Shown here in pieces: positions 9,202 through 19,269 of a DNA stretch of 32,018 nt. How positions within the stretch are numbered: position 1 is the stretch's first letter; the number at the start of each line of letters is the position of its first letter. A program made the translations under genes and the position numbers. The DNA is taken from the NCBI GenBank assembly GCA_049614485.1, contig JBMZDR010000022.1:1-32018 (forward strand), read 5' to 3'. Origin of the DNA: GCA-2733415 sp049614485 (GTDB taxonomy: Bacteria > Bacteroidota > Bacteroidia > Flavobacteriales > Flavobacteriaceae). The notes below the pieces were generated by a model, which saw nothing but the letters and a program-made list of their open reading frames with translations, ran no database searches and was not told where the DNA came from.

Positions 9202-12200
9202 ATGAACGAGGAATATTTACAGAGTTTATACGATTACATTAGTTCAAACGATTCAACGTATCAAGACGATGTTTCGTTTGACGACTTTAAGATTAGTATG
9301 GGAGACAGGAAGTATGCCGCAAATATGTATGGCTACATTACTGATTTAGACCCTTCTTACAAACAGGATGTTGGTATAAAAGATTTTCTTGACAACATCA
9401 ACGGTCAAAAAAAAAAAGAAGAATCGGAATCAAACTTGGAGGATGGTTCTTTGGATTCGTTCGATTATGAAATTCCTGAGTCTCAACCTATAGTTATTGA
9501 TGGTTATGAGGTTATTGGAACAGACCCTCGTGCTGATGACTATGTAGACCCAACAGAAGTATTCCATCAGCAAGCGGCTACTATGGGACAAGGTGCGCCT
9601 ATGTCTGTATATGGTATGCAGCAGAAAACTTTATTTAGCGGAGAAGATTACAAACGTGCAAACGCACAAAGAAAGGCTGACCTTGAATATGCAAAACTCT
9701 TAGAAGAATCACAGGCTGCAGAAATACAGAGAATAGAGGACGAAAAGGCACAGAGACTTGCTAAGCAAGCGCAAAAAGAAAACCAAGAACGCCAAGAAGC
9801 TATTGTATCTGATGACTTTCAAAAAGCACTAAGCCTTACTAATGCTGACTCTATGGAGTTGGATGAGGAAGAGGCAATCGGATACTTCAATAATCTTTAT
9901 GGGAAGTATGGTTTTATATTTCAAGAAACGGGAATCGGTGATGCTTTAACTGTAACCGCAAGCGATGGTACTACAAAAGAGATTGACCTTCAAACATTCT
10001 TCTCTAATGAGGGTGAGGCTGCAAAACTAAAGTCATTTGTATCAAGCAAAGCAAACAAGCCTCAAGAAGCTTTAAATGTTTCAGAGTTAGATAATATAGA
10101 GAGAGCAGCGAAAGTTCGTGAGATACGTTCTAATGGTGGTAGAATCAATGAAGACGGGACAGAATCTACTGTGCTATTTGAACAAGCCAATATTGATGGC
10201 AAGAACGTGGTGTACCCTACACTATTTCCTAAGAGTACAACGAAAGAGTATGGCTCTCATCCATTGTGGTGGTCTGAGTTAAGCGGTAATCAAGCTTATG
10301 AGGAAGCATTAAAACGAGGAGAGGTATTTGAATTCGATACAGAGCAAGAAGCCATTGATTTTGCTGAGGGTTCTTGGAAGGATGTAAACACTCTTGACCA
10401 TCAAGCTAATAAATTCTACAAGGATAGAGGGTTAGATTACAATACGTATAAGAAGCAATATGACAGGTATGAAGACCTGATGAATACTGTTGAATTCTTG
10501 AAGAAAGGTCCTTATTTAAAAGAGGATTTATCTGATGCACAAAAAGAAGAGTTTGGTTCTTTCTATGTAAACGGTAGAAAGAGGAACGACTACGGTACTG
10601 TAATACAAGAACTCGAAGATGAGGCAGATAAGCTTAGACCATCTGTAAACGCATCAGAGTTTAGACAGGTGAGAGAGGATTTTGACCTTGAACTTGAGAA
10701 AGGATACCAAGAAAAAGCAGGGATTGCTATAGCTGCAAATAGAGAAGCTAAAGCATTTAGAGAAGAAGTGGACCTTGTTTCACTTCAAACCTTTGGCGTT
10801 ATGGGTGAAGACCTTAAGAAACTAAAGGCAGAAACTCCTGAAGAGCAGAACACATTAAATGCTTTAATCACACAATACGAAGAATCAAAGGCAGTATCTG
10901 AAGAAGCCGCTAATAAATATGAGGTTGCTAAAACTTGGTTTGATGCTAAGGCAGATAAGAATGCACGTGATTCTTACGTGTCTAATTGGTCTGCAGTTTC
11001 AAATGCTTGGGACAAAGGTCTTGCAAATGGTAATGTTGGTAATGAGATATTAAAAATGTCATTAGGTCTTAAAGACCTTGACGATGATGCGGACACAAAA
11101 GAAGTAGCATCCGCTATTATAAAGTATTTAGAAGAAGCCGAGACAGGTAAAATGGGGAGGGCTGAATCTCGATACCATCAAGCACGTGGTTTTTCAGAGG
11201 CTTGGGATGTCTTCAAAGATGACCCCGGAGAATTGGCTTTAGCTTTTGCCGCTAACTCAATAGGACAAATGCTCCCATATGGGTGGAAGATTATTTCAGG
11301 AAGTACCGCTACAGGAGCAGGTACAGGTGCAGTAGTTGGTAGTGTAGTGCCCGGTGCGGGTACTGCAGCCGGTGCACTAACGGGAGCAGGGTACGGTTTG
11401 CGTACAGGTTTCGCGGCAACCAACGTAGCTTTAGAATATACTAATGCCGTAATGGAGGCGGCACGAAAAAAATATAATGTCCAAGACCCTGAGCAATTAG
11501 TTCTTGCACTACAAGATGAAGAGGTTTGGGCAGAAGGCAAAGAGGTAGGGCTAAAGCGTGGACTTACTATCGGTGTTATTGATTTCTTATCTGCAGGATT
11601 AGCGGGTAGAGTATTTAAGGTAGGTGGTTCGTTAGCTTCTCCCGTAACAAGAGTTGCCCTTGGTGCAACAGAAAGAGTTGTGTTTGACCCTGCAACAGAG
11701 ATGATTGGTGAAGCAGCCGCTCAGGTTGTGGCAGGACAAGAGTTAAGCATAACAGAAATTATGGCTGAAGGTATAGGTGGTATTGGTAGTCAAGCACCTA
11801 TGGCTGCAGTAAATGTTTACCTTGATGGTAGAGCAAAGAACAATGTTGATATAGGAAATAAGCTTAGTTCTATTGACGGTATAGCTATGGAGTCGGCATC
11901 TGATTCTCGAATCTCAAGTTGGGCTAACAATATGGAATCTTTAGGAAAGATTTCAAGTGAGCAGAACCAAAGAATACAAGAGAACGTAGGATTAAGAAGA
12001 GAAGCAAGAGAACTTTTAAATGTAGGTAGCGGCAGAAATATTTTTTCATCCAACACAAGTTCAGATGTTGAGACAAGACTAATGGAATTGTTGGCTGCTC
12101 GTGATGAGTTATCTTCAACACCTAACAGACAAAACGTTTTCTCAAGAACGATATCAGAAATCAATGCTGAGATTAGCGAGATAGCTACTACAAAAAAACT

Positions 12201-15200
12201 AAGACCTGAAAACGAACGTACACAACTTGCAGGCGCAGGTGTCTTTGGTCAATCAACAGACACAGATGTTCGTGGTCAAATACAAAAATATAAGATAAAC
12301 GGTAAATCACTAACCAAAGAACAGTTCCTTGCTGAGTTGAATAAGATGAGTCCAAACAAGCTTATGAAGTCAACTATAGGTGTAGAGAATGATGAGGAAG
12401 TTAGTGATGTTTTAACACAGAAATTCGATGCCATTCAAAAGCCAAGCACAGAGAGCGTGGATGCACAAGAACAAACCGGAGATAGCAGCCCGGTGGGAAC
12501 AGGAGTATCCATCGAGGGAGAAGTTACCGAAACGACTACATCCGAAATCCAAGAACAAACTCAGCCGGACGTTGAGACGGAGATAACAACTCAAGAAGTG
12601 TCTTCAAAGACACTAAACGAGCAGGAGGTTGATGACCTTAACTCCTTGTTTGACAATGATGCAGACCCTCAGTTTCAGCTTGATGCACAGGAAACATCTC
12701 CTGAAAAGAAACAACAACTTGTTTCAAGCGCAACTAAGTTAATGGAGCAGGTACAACCTGAGGTTGAATCTGAATCAGTTACAGTAGAAACACCTGCAAA
12801 GGTTTACCCTGTAACTGTTACTGAAAACACAGAACTTGCGAACAAGGTAAGCAAGATGGGATTGAATGACCTTGTTGGTAAGCGAGTTAACTTTGTTATG
12901 GCAGACCAATTAAAGGTTGACGATAAAAGAATGGGCGGTCCATTCTTTCCATTACAAGAGGGTTTATTCGGAGAAGTAGCTTGGGCATCTATAAGTCAGT
13001 CCGCAGCAGAAAGTATTGCCAAGGGTGCAGTTAATGCAGACTATAGTGTGGTATACAATATGTCACCTTCAGCAGTTGATTCTAATCTTGTTCTATTAGA
13101 CACATTAATAGACAAAGTTAAAGAGTCTCCTAACAGACCTCAACTTTTTGAGGCAATGATGACTGATATTCAAAGTAAGGTATATGGACCTAAGACGGAT
13201 TTTGTTCACAAGATAGCAGCAGAATCTCAAAACATTGATGACTTTGCAGAGGGCTTTGCTCAGTTAGATGTTGATACAAAAGCAAAGATATTTAGAGATG
13301 TACTTCCGTCTCAAAATGTAGAAGCATCTACAGAGGTTGGTAGATTATTCCAATCTGAAGGAATATCTCAAGAGTCTGTGCGACAAGAAAATGTAGAACA
13401 GTTTGTGTCAGACCTCCCTATGGGGGCTATGACTATGGTGTTACAGGTTACCGATAAGAATGGAAACCCTGTTACAAACGAGACTTATAAAGAAGCGGTA
13501 ATAACTCCTGAAGAGCAAAAGGAAAGAGGTTTAAAAGAGCATAGAAACTATCCGTTCTACTTAAGAGGTAAGGCAGTTGGTATGATGGAGGAGACTGCTC
13601 CGTTTTGGACGGTAAGTAAAAGACATCGTAATACCATTGATGCTAAGGTTGCAGGAGTTGTAACAAATGATAAGGGTAAAAAATATAGCGCAGGTCAGGC
13701 ACGCTCTGCTGAGATGAGAAGAGCATCTATGCAAGCAAGCAGAACAGATGTTGTGGAGACACCAACCGCAACAATGTATGAGAAGTTTATAAATAGATTA
13801 AGCAAGGCTTTCCCCGGTGTTGAGGTGATGACAGACCAACAAGCGTTTGATGATTTGGTTAGTGACCTAAATGCTAAGAAGCTTGCTACTAAAAATCAAA
13901 AGATATATGGTGCAGTATATCAGGGTAAACTTTATCTAAACCCCGCACTCGAAAATTACAATACACCTATTCACGAGTTCGGACACATTTGGATGAACGT
14001 TTCTAAGGAGATGAATCCTGAGGCGTACAAACGTGGTCTTGAATTAGTAGAGGGTACTGAATATGTTTCTCAGATTGAGAACAATAAAGAGTACCAAAGA
14101 GTAATTAAACAAATGAAGAAGGATGGTATGTCTGAACAAGACATAAGAAACTATATCCTTGAAGAAGCACTTGCTACTGCTATTGGTGATAAGGGAGAAT
14201 CATTTGCGACTGCTGCGCAGCAAAGAAACTTTAAGACTTGGTTGAATGATTTGTTCGACTTCGTTAAGAAGCTTGTTGGTATAAGCGAGATGACATCTGA
14301 AGAATTACAGAATATTGATTTCGATAAATTCTTAGAGGGTGTTGTTGTAGACCTGATGTCTGAGAATAAATTATTTAAAGATGCAGAGGTTAAAGGACTG
14401 TCAAACGAGTTGCAGCTTATGACCTCATCACCTAACCCATCAATAGATTCTCTCGTGCAAAGAGCACGTGAAGCAGGGTTTAGTGATGATGCTATCCGTG
14501 TGGTGTTAAAAGAAAAAGGTTTTAAGGCTACCGCTATCAACAATGCAATGGAGGTAAGGATAGATTTACTTACTCCTATGCCAAGAGAGTTTGGTAATGT
14601 AGAGGGTGGCTCTAATGTTGGTGTTGATTTATTTAACAGGGTTAGAGATAAGGTTAACAGATTCTCTACAGAAGGACCAAGAGGTGGTAGAGGCACTACA
14701 AGAACTAAGTCATTCTCAGAGATAAGAGCAAAGGCTCAAGAGATACTTCAAGCTGACCCAACATACCAATCACAACCTGAACAAACACAGTTGGAACTTA
14801 GGAATGCATTAGACAGAAGCCTTGGTATTAGAAGTAACCCTCAGGTTAGGCAGGAGATAGGAAACATAAGAAAGAGACTTCGTGAAAGAAAGGGTGCAAT
14901 CAAAAACATTACTGATGCACAACGTCAATTAAGAATGTTTATTAGAAAGGCGTTGCCAAAGTCTAAGAACTATTCTAATGCTGCTATAAATAAACTTCTA
15001 AAAGCTATTAATGAAACTACACCAAAGAATTTTAATGGTCAGGTAGAGGTTGTATTAAACCAAGTGGAAGCGCAACGTCAGGTTATAAAGAATCAGTTAA
15101 TCGACAAGATTCAAAAGCTTGTAGAGAAAAAAGCTAAGACCGCACAGACATCTTCTAAGAGACGAAGAAGCGCAGGTCTTGATGCTATAGGTCAGGCATA

Positions 15201-17865
15201 CTTTGCTGAGGTTAAAAAGGTTCTTAAGATGGTTAAGAACAATGATGTTGCAGGACTTGCAGCGCTACAAGCAGAGGTTGATGAGGCTTCTCTTACTGAA
15301 GCTATTGCTAAGGTAGAGGCAGGAGAAAAAATAACAAGACAAGAGAGAGCGCTGATAGATAAGCAGCTTGCGCTTGATACATTCTCTGATGTTATGGGTA
15401 TGCAGTTAGAAGAGGTTTCGCAATTGTTTGATGAGGTAAAACAAACAAGGGCAGAATCTATTGCAAGATTAAACAACAGAAAAGCCGCAAGGCGAGAAGC
15501 GATAAAAAATGTTCAGTCACAATTTGATGAACAGATAGAGGACGACTACTCAGAACTTTATGATGAGAATGGTAACCTAAAAAACAAACGTCAGATACAA
15601 CGTGACAATGATTCTATTATAGAATCGTTTAAGGACAAAGGTTTTGTTCAGGGTGTTAAAGATTTATTTAGCAACCTCAAAAGAAATAACAAGTACAATG
15701 CTAATCAGATTCAAAAGTTTCTACGAAACACAATTCAGCATTTAGGTACAATTACAAACATATTAGACAGGGGTAAAGATGGAATGTTTACTAAGGTATT
15801 CTATAACCAACTGAATGATATGGATGAAAGAAACCTACAGGGTGTGTTCGAGCAGGAAGATAAACTGAATGATGTTACTGAATCTGTTTTAGGAAAAGCT
15901 TGGAGAAAGTGGAAGTATACATTAGGTACTGATACCCTAACCCTTGAAGGGGTAAAGAATGGTAAGACTGAAGCTGAGTTTACTGAGGCTCTTAATAGAG
16001 ACCAAGCAATGAGAGTTTATGCCTTGTCATTAAATCCATTACAAAGAAAAAAACTTGAGAGACAAGGTTTTGATGATGCAAAAATGGAGCGAATTAAAAA
16101 CTTCATTGGACCTGAAGGTATTGCAATTGCTGAGCAGATAGTAGATTACTTTAGTAACGAATACTACAATCAAGTGAATGATGTATTCGTACAAGCAAAT
16201 GATGTAAACTTAGGTTATGTAGAGAACTACTTCCCTACAAAAACAATAAGTAAGAACGCTCAGGTTCAGGATATGATTAGCGGAGACTTCGCTAAGATAT
16301 TTACTGCTGACACTTCTCCTGCTCTACAGGAAAGAACAGATACTACGGGAGATATTTTTATTGGTGATTCGTTTACTGATGTAGTTGAGAACCACATTCA
16401 AAGTATGGAGAGATACAAAGCTTATGCACTTGGTGTTAAGCAAATGAATGAGGTCTACAAATCAGAGGCTATACAAACTCTATTAGAAACTACAGGATTA
16501 GGACCGGTGTTTAGACAGATGATTAACTACGCAATTAATCCTGACTCAGGACCTAAGCCTGAGGGTGGTGTTGTTAGTTGGTTGCAAAGGAACTTCACAG
16601 GTTTTGCTCTTGCATTTAAGCCTATTCAAGTTCTGAAGCAGGCCACTTCATTTGTGCAGGCATACGAAGACTATCAGTTATTTTCAAACAGAAAGACTCC
16701 TGTGGTAGATGCTTTAGGTTTTATAGCAGACTATGCTTATGTATTAGCGACTATACCTAAACAGGTAAGAGAGGCTAAAGAGATATCAGCTACATTTAAG
16801 AATCGTATTAGAAGCGGTATGTCGGGTGACTTGTTTGGTTTAGAATCAGGTGGTAGAACCTATAAAAAATTAGGGGCATCACAAGGCAGAGGTGGTAGAC
16901 TGAAGCGTGCTTTTGATACAGGTGCAGCTTTGTTTACAGTAGCGGGTGATATTGCGGGTGTACTTGGATACAAGGCGGTATACAATAGAGCCATAAAGAA
17001 TGGTATGTCTAAAGCAGAGGCCCTTGCATTGTTTAATAACTACAACCAAACTCAGCAAACAAGAAGAAGTACGGAGAAGGTTGCCCTTCAACAGGACCAA
17101 GGTTTTGCAGGGAAGTTCTTTACTATGTTTGGAAGCACATTGTACTTACAATTAAATAAAGCATTCCAATCAGCAAACAACATAGTGAAAAATATGGATG
17201 TTAAAAAAGGTAAGTTCGGAGACTTAAAAGATTACAGAGCGCTTGCCTTAAATATATCTGTAGCAAACGCATTGTTTACAATGGCATCTTATTCAGGTGC
17301 TTTAATAAAAGGAGATAGTGAAGATAAGGACAGGGCTTGGAGAGCAGTAAGAGATGCAGCATTAGGTCTTAATCTTATTTATCAAATACCTTTGTTTGGT
17401 TCTTTTGCTGAAGGCGCTATCAACAAACTTAGCGGAGAGAGAAGGCCAACAAGTGAAGGTGTCAACCCATTTATATCTGTTGGTAGAAAAATAGAGAAAG
17501 CATTTAAAGACACGTCTGATGGTAATGTTATCAGAGCAATAAAGCCAATATTTGAAATTGCAGTTGGTGCTCAGTTTGATTCACCAATAGGTTTGTTTAA
17601 TATAATGACAGGTCAAGGAGAGGAAGAAGACTTTTATGATGCGTTTGGTATAACACCTTCATATCGTCCGGGATACGGTAAGAGAAAAAGAAAGTCTTCA
17701 GGAAGTAAAAGAAAAGATATGTCTAAGACAGATATGAAGAAGTATATGCCTGACCTTTACGATGAGATTTACGGTGACGTGGAAGACCCTGCTGCTGAAA
17801 TAAAAGCAGAGGTTAGACAAATGAAAAGAGATATAAAGGATGAGATATATGGAGACCTTGAATAG
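9202..17865 (+). CDS. Giant polyvalent virion protein with HEFGH metallopeptidase motif
   Basis: A 2887-residue protein, the third of the probable ejection set and comparable in position to T7 gp16 but about twice as long. Residues 1-70 form a small acidic domain (DDVSFDDF, DVGIKDFLDN) ending at an 11-base A run. Around 295-400 is a conserved phage-protein stretch (NIDGKNVVYPTLFPK, then GEVFEFDTEQEAIDFAEGSW). Residues about 690-750 are a Gly/Ala-rich segment (GAGTGAVVGSVVPGAGTAAG) that could insert into membrane. A Thr/Glu/Gln linker near 1100-1180 contains a dispersed palindrome. HEFGH at 1591-1595 is a zinc metallopeptidase motif. The rest is long helices. The end repeats DEIYGD-[VL]-E. This multi-domain plan fits the polyvalent proteins that phages deliver with their DNA. 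Delivery and proteolysis are inferred. Confidence 0.75.
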   Translation: MNEEYLQSLYDYISSNDSTYQDDVSFDDFKISMGDRKYAANMYGYITDLDPSYKQDVGIKDFLDNINGQKKKEESESNLEDGSLDSFDYEIPESQPIVIDGYEVIGTDPRADDYVDPTEVFHQQAATMGQGAPMSVYGMQQKTLFSGEDYKRANAQRKADLEYAKLLEESQAAEIQRIEDEKAQRLAKQAQKENQERQEAIVSDDFQKALSLTNADSMELDEEEAIGYFNNLYGKYGFIFQETGIGDALTVTASDGTTKEIDLQTFFSNEGEAAKLKSFVSSKANKPQEALNVSELDNIERAAKVREIRSNGGRINEDGTESTVLFEQANIDGKNVVYPTLFPKSTTKEYGSHPLWWSELSGNQAYEEALKRGEVFEFDTEQEAIDFAEGSWKDVNTLDHQANKFYKDRGLDYNTYKKQYDRYEDLMNTVEFLKKGPYLKEDLSDAQKEEFGSFYVNGRKRNDYGTVIQELEDEADKLRPSVNASEFRQVREDFDLELEKGYQEKAGIAIAANREAKAFREEVDLVSLQTFGVMGEDLKKLKAETPEEQNTLNALITQYEESKAVSEEAANKYEVAKTWFDAKADKNARDSYVSNWSAVSNAWDKGLANGNVGNEILKMSLGLKDLDDDADTKEVASAIIKYLEEAETGKMGRAESRYHQARGFSEAWDVFKDDPGELALAFAANSIGQMLPYGWKIISGSTATGAGTGAVVGSVVPGAGTAAGALTGAGYGLRTGFAATNVALEYTNAVMEAARKKYNVQDPEQLVLALQDEEVWAEGKEVGLKRGLTIGVIDFLSAGLAGRVFKVGGSLASPVTRVALGATERVVFDPATEMIGEAAAQVVAGQELSITEIMAEGIGGIGSQAPMAAVNVYLDGRAKNNVDIGNKLSSIDGIAMESASDSRISSWANNMESLGKISSEQNQRIQENVGLRREARELLNVGSGRNIFSSNTSSDVETRLMELLAARDELSSTPNRQNVFSRTISEINAEISEIATTKKLRPENERTQLAGAGVFGQSTDTDVRGQIQKYKINGKSLTKEQFLAELNKMSPNKLMKSTIGVENDEEVSDVLTQKFDAIQKPSTESVDAQEQTGDSSPVGTGVSIEGEVTETTTSEIQEQTQPDVETEITTQEVSSKTLNEQEVDDLNSLFDNDADPQFQLDAQETSPEKKQQLVSSATKLMEQVQPEVESESVTVETPAKVYPVTVTENTELANKVSKMGLNDLVGKRVNFVMADQLKVDDKRMGGPFFPLQEGLFGEVAWASISQSAAESIAKGAVNADYSVVYNMSPSAVDSNLVLLDTLIDKVKESPNRPQLFEAMMTDIQSKVYGPKTDFVHKIAAESQNIDDFAEGFAQLDVDTKAKIFRDVLPSQNVEASTEVGRLFQSEGISQESVRQENVEQFVSDLPMGAMTMVLQVTDKNGNPVTNETYKEAVITPEEQKERGLKEHRNYPFYLRGKAVGMMEETAPFWTVSKRHRNTIDAKVAGVVTNDKGKKYSAGQARSAEMRRASMQASRTDVVETPTATMYEKFINRLSKAFPGVEVMTDQQAFDDLVSDLNAKKLATKNQKIYGAVYQGKLYLNPALENYNTPIHEFGHIWMNVSKEMNPEAYKRGLELVEGTEYVSQIENNKEYQRVIKQMKKDGMSEQDIRNYILEEALATAIGDKGESFATAAQQRNFKTWLNDLFDFVKKLVGISEMTSEELQNIDFDKFLEGVVVDLMSENKLFKDAEVKGLSNELQLMTSSPNPSIDSLVQRAREAGFSDDAIRVVLKEKGFKATAINNAMEVRIDLLTPMPREFGNVEGGSNVGVDLFNRVRDKVNRFSTEGPRGGRGTTRTKSFSEIRAKAQEILQADPTYQSQPEQTQLELRNALDRSLGIRSNPQVRQEIGNIRKRLRERKGAIKNITDAQRQLRMFIRKALPKSKNYSNAAINKLLKAINETTPKNFNGQVEVVLNQVEAQRQVIKNQLIDKIQKLVEKKAKTAQTSSKRRRSAGLDAIGQAYFAEVKKVLKMVKNNDVAGLAALQAEVDEASLTEAIAKVEAGEKITRQERALIDKQLALDTFSDVMGMQLEEVSQLFDEVKQTRAESIARLNNRKAARREAIKNVQSQFDEQIEDDYSELYDENGNLKNKRQIQRDNDSIIESFKDKGFVQGVKDLFSNLKRNNKYNANQIQKFLRNTIQHLGTITNILDRGKDGMFTKVFYNQLNDMDERNLQGVFEQEDKLNDVTESVLGKAWRKWKYTLGTDTLTLEGVKNGKTEAEFTEALNRDQAMRVYALSLNPLQRKKLERQGFDDAKMERIKNFIGPEGIAIAEQIVDYFSNEYYNQVNDVFVQANDVNLGYVENYFPTKTISKNAQVQDMISGDFAKIFTADTSPALQERTDTTGDIFIGDSFTDVVENHIQSMERYKAYALGVKQMNEVYKSEAIQTLLETTGLGPVFRQMINYAINPDSGPKPEGGVVSWLQRNFTGFALAFKPIQVLKQATSFVQAYEDYQLFSNRKTPVVDALGFIADYAYVLATIPKQVREAKEISATFKNRIRSGMSGDLFGLESGGRTYKKLGASQGRGGRLKRAFDTGAALFTVAGDIAGVLGYKAVYNRAIKNGMSKAEALALFNNYNQTQQTRRSTEKVALQQDQGFAGKFFTMFGSTLYLQLNKAFQSANNIVKNMDVKKGKFGDLKDYRALALNISVANALFTMASYSGALIKGDSEDKDRAWRAVRDAALGLNLIYQIPLFGSFAEGAINKLSGERRPTSEGVNPFISVGRKIEKAFKDTSDGNVIRAIKPIFEIAVGAQFDSPIGLFNIMTGQGEEEDFYDAFGITPSYRPGYGKRKRKSSGSKRKDMSKTDMKKYMPDLYDEIYGDVEDPAAEIKAEVRQMKRDIKDEIYGDLE
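9407..9417 (+). repeat. A11 homopolymer inside the giant gene
   Basis: Eleven consecutive A bases just after codon 68, at the boundary between the small N-terminal domain and the rest of the giant protein. In frame it encodes part of Q-K-K-K-E. Runs of this length can cause polymerase or ribosome slippage. Confidence 0.9.
12598..12613 (+). repeat. Dispersed palindrome copy 2, inside giant gene
   Basis: Exact GTGTCTTCAAAGACAC, read in frame as V-S-S-K-T. It lies in a Thr/Glu/Gln-rich linker of the giant protein, where an insertion would be tolerated. Confidence 0.9.
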
Positions 17866-17880
17866 TGTCTTCAAAGACAC
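17865..17880 (+). repeat. Dispersed palindrome copy 3, overlapping the giant-gene stop
   Basis: Exact GTGTCTTCAAAGACAC. Its first G is the last base of the TAG stop of the giant gene. It marks the end of the virion block. No T run follows, so it is not a standard terminator. Confidence 0.9.
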
Positions 17881-17958
17881 AACAACTTATATATGGTATA
17901 CAACAACATACCATTTATAATTATCACCAATATAAACTCTAAGATTTTTTTCTGATTG
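17866..17958. other. Junction between the two converging gene blocks
   Basis: The + strand virion block and the - strand early block meet here. After the palindrome there is a weak inverted repeat, ATGGTAT at 17893-17899 with ATACCAT at 17908-17914, separated by 8 bases. A further short dyad, TCTGA/TCAGA, surrounds TTG just before the - strand stop. Neither is followed by a convincing T run on the strand it would terminate, so a two-way terminator is plausible by position but not shown by sequence. Confidence 0.45.
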
Positions 17959-18372
17959 TCAGACATAGGGTATGTATTTAAAGTTGTCGGCCTTATCAAA
18001 GTATGCCATTAGTTCTTGGTCGTTGTATGAACCCGCACGTGGTTTCCTACCACCCCATCTAATAGTTCCTAATAGTGACGTGATGCGTGAGTAAACTATC
18101 CCATCATCACAGGCCCATATCATTACAGGGTTTAGTCTTTTATCTGCTAACTTCACAAGCTTACGTGCTGCTACAGGAAGAGGATATGCTTTCTCGTATG
18201 GTCTAAGTCTGCCCTTTACTTCAACAAAGGATATGAGTTTACCATCCTTGTCATAAACCCTATAGTCTACATCGTTAGGGTCAAGTTTTTTATAAGAGCC
18301 ACCAAACATCCTGACGAATGTTTCTATTGCTCTTCTCTCTCTCGATAAATCTGCATTGGATTCAAACCTCAT
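17959..18372 (-). CDS. PD-(D/E)XK nuclease-like protein
   Basis: A 137-residue protein read from ATG 18372. That ATG overlaps the upstream stop as TAATG, so I prefer it to the longer reading from 18426. It shows the ordered signature of the PD-(D/E)XK fold: an N-terminal helix with Glu (RERRAIE, about 11-17), an Asp in VDYRVYD (D36), and E-V-K at 51-53 after a hydrophobic strand (LISFVEVKG). The rest alternates strand and helix. Members act as endonucleases or junction resolvases on phage DNA; the exact substrate cannot be read here. It is the last gene of the - strand block and is probably translated together with the phosphoesterase before it. Confidence 0.6.
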   Translation of the reverse strand: MRFESNADLSRERRAIETFVRMFGGSYKKLDPNDVDYRVYDKDGKLISFVEVKGRLRPYEKAYPLPVAARKLVKLADKRLNPVMIWACDDGIVYSRITSLLGTIRWGGRKPRAGSYNDQELMAYFDKADNFKYIPYV

Positions 18373-19088
18373 TATAAGTCCATCATACAATTTATTGCGG
18401 TGTGTCCTCCGATGACAACACCACAACCAATAGCTTGCTTTTTAAAGTTCTTTGCGTAAGCGGCTGCGTATGATTTAGAATCTATTCCGCACCCTACCTG
18501 CATTCCGAATATCTTGAAGTTCTTTCCGACAGTCCATTCTGTGTATGCTTGTGTATGTATGTGTCCCTGAACCGTAGACATCATATCGTTCTTGCATTTA
18601 GTTCTTGCAGTACCACCTTCTCCGTGTACATACTGAACACCATCATAAACAATCTGCTCTACCCAATTCCATTTAGTTCCGAGTACCTCGTTGTAGGATT
18701 TAATCCAACGGCTTGGTATCTGTGAATCAAATGCCTTGCGCATTATAATCCTATCGTGGTTTCCTATACACACATCAGCAACAGGGAATGCCTTCTTCCA
18801 TTTCTTTACGTGCTTGATTGCTAAGTCAAGTTCATCACCACCACCCATACCATCAGGGTCTGTAGTGTGAAAGGATGCATAGTGATTGTCGATTATGTCT
18901 CCAATAAAAATTACTTGGTTACAATTGTGTCTTGCATACATATCCTTGCAGAAGTCAAGGTATTGAGGGAGAGTAAATGGAGCGTGGATATCGCCAATGA
19001 CGAGTATCCTACGCTCCCTGCTATTAATGAAGTCGTATGCAACCTTCTTGTTTCCCTTTAGTCTTGGTCTAAAGTCATTATATTTCAT
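18372..19088 (-). CDS. Calcineurin-like metallophosphoesterase
   Basis: A 238-residue protein with all the two-metal phosphoesterase motifs in order: GDIH at 32-35, GDIID at 63-67, GNHD at 109-112, a metal-ligand His in YVHGEG at 155, and GHIH at 175-178. This is a single-domain enzyme with no membrane segment. Related phage proteins are protein phosphatases or SbcD/Mre11-like nucleases; I cannot decide between them. Lying directly before a PD-(D/E)XK protein and after replication genes makes a nucleic-acid substrate somewhat more likely. Its start overlaps the end of the 63-aa gene by 11 bases, and its stop overlaps the next start as TAATG. Confidence 0.85.
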   Translation of the reverse strand: MKYNDFRPRLKGNKKVAYDFINSRERRILVIGDIHAPFTLPQYLDFCKDMYARHNCNQVIFIGDIIDNHYASFHTTDPDGMGGGDELDLAIKHVKKWKKAFPVADVCIGNHDRIIMRKAFDSQIPSRWIKSYNEVLGTKWNWVEQIVYDGVQYVHGEGGTARTKCKNDMMSTVQGHIHTQAYTEWTVGKNFKIFGMQVGCGIDSKSYAAAYAKNFKKQAIGCGVVIGGHTAINCMMDL

Positions 19089-19269
19089 CCTCTACTGAAT
19101 TTTGAATTTCTTTTAATCGTGTTATGAGTTTTGATATTACATCTCTTAGTTCATCAAATTCTCTATCGATTAAGCTTTCGTAGATTTCGGTAGCGGAGTC
19201 GTTGATTTCCTCCATCAGGTGGTTGATATGCTTAAGTCGCTCGTTATCGTATGCTGATGGTTTGGTCAT
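19078..19269 (-). CDS. Small helical protein of unknown function
   Basis: A 63-residue, strongly charged protein that is probably one long coiled coil (heptad-like Leu/Ile spacing through LKHINHLMEEIND and LRDVISKLITRLKEIQN). I do not recognise it. The start ATG directly follows the TAA of the upstream gene, and its end overlaps the phosphoesterase start by 11 bases. This tight packing supports a real, coupled gene. Confidence 0.6.
   Translation of the reverse strand: MTKPSAYDNERLKHINHLMEEINDSATEIYESLIDREFDELRDVISKLITRLKEIQNSVEDEI

Noticed and set aside
10467..10500. CTGATGA on the + strand as a second hammerhead.
   Set aside because: No closing stem II, no GAAA at the right place and no matching stem I or III. 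The CTGATGA near 21010 fails for the same reasons.
14151..14696. Long antisense frame (181 aa) within the giant gene.
   Set aside because: A shadow of the + strand coding sequence; it has low-complexity Ser/Leu composition and no leader signal.
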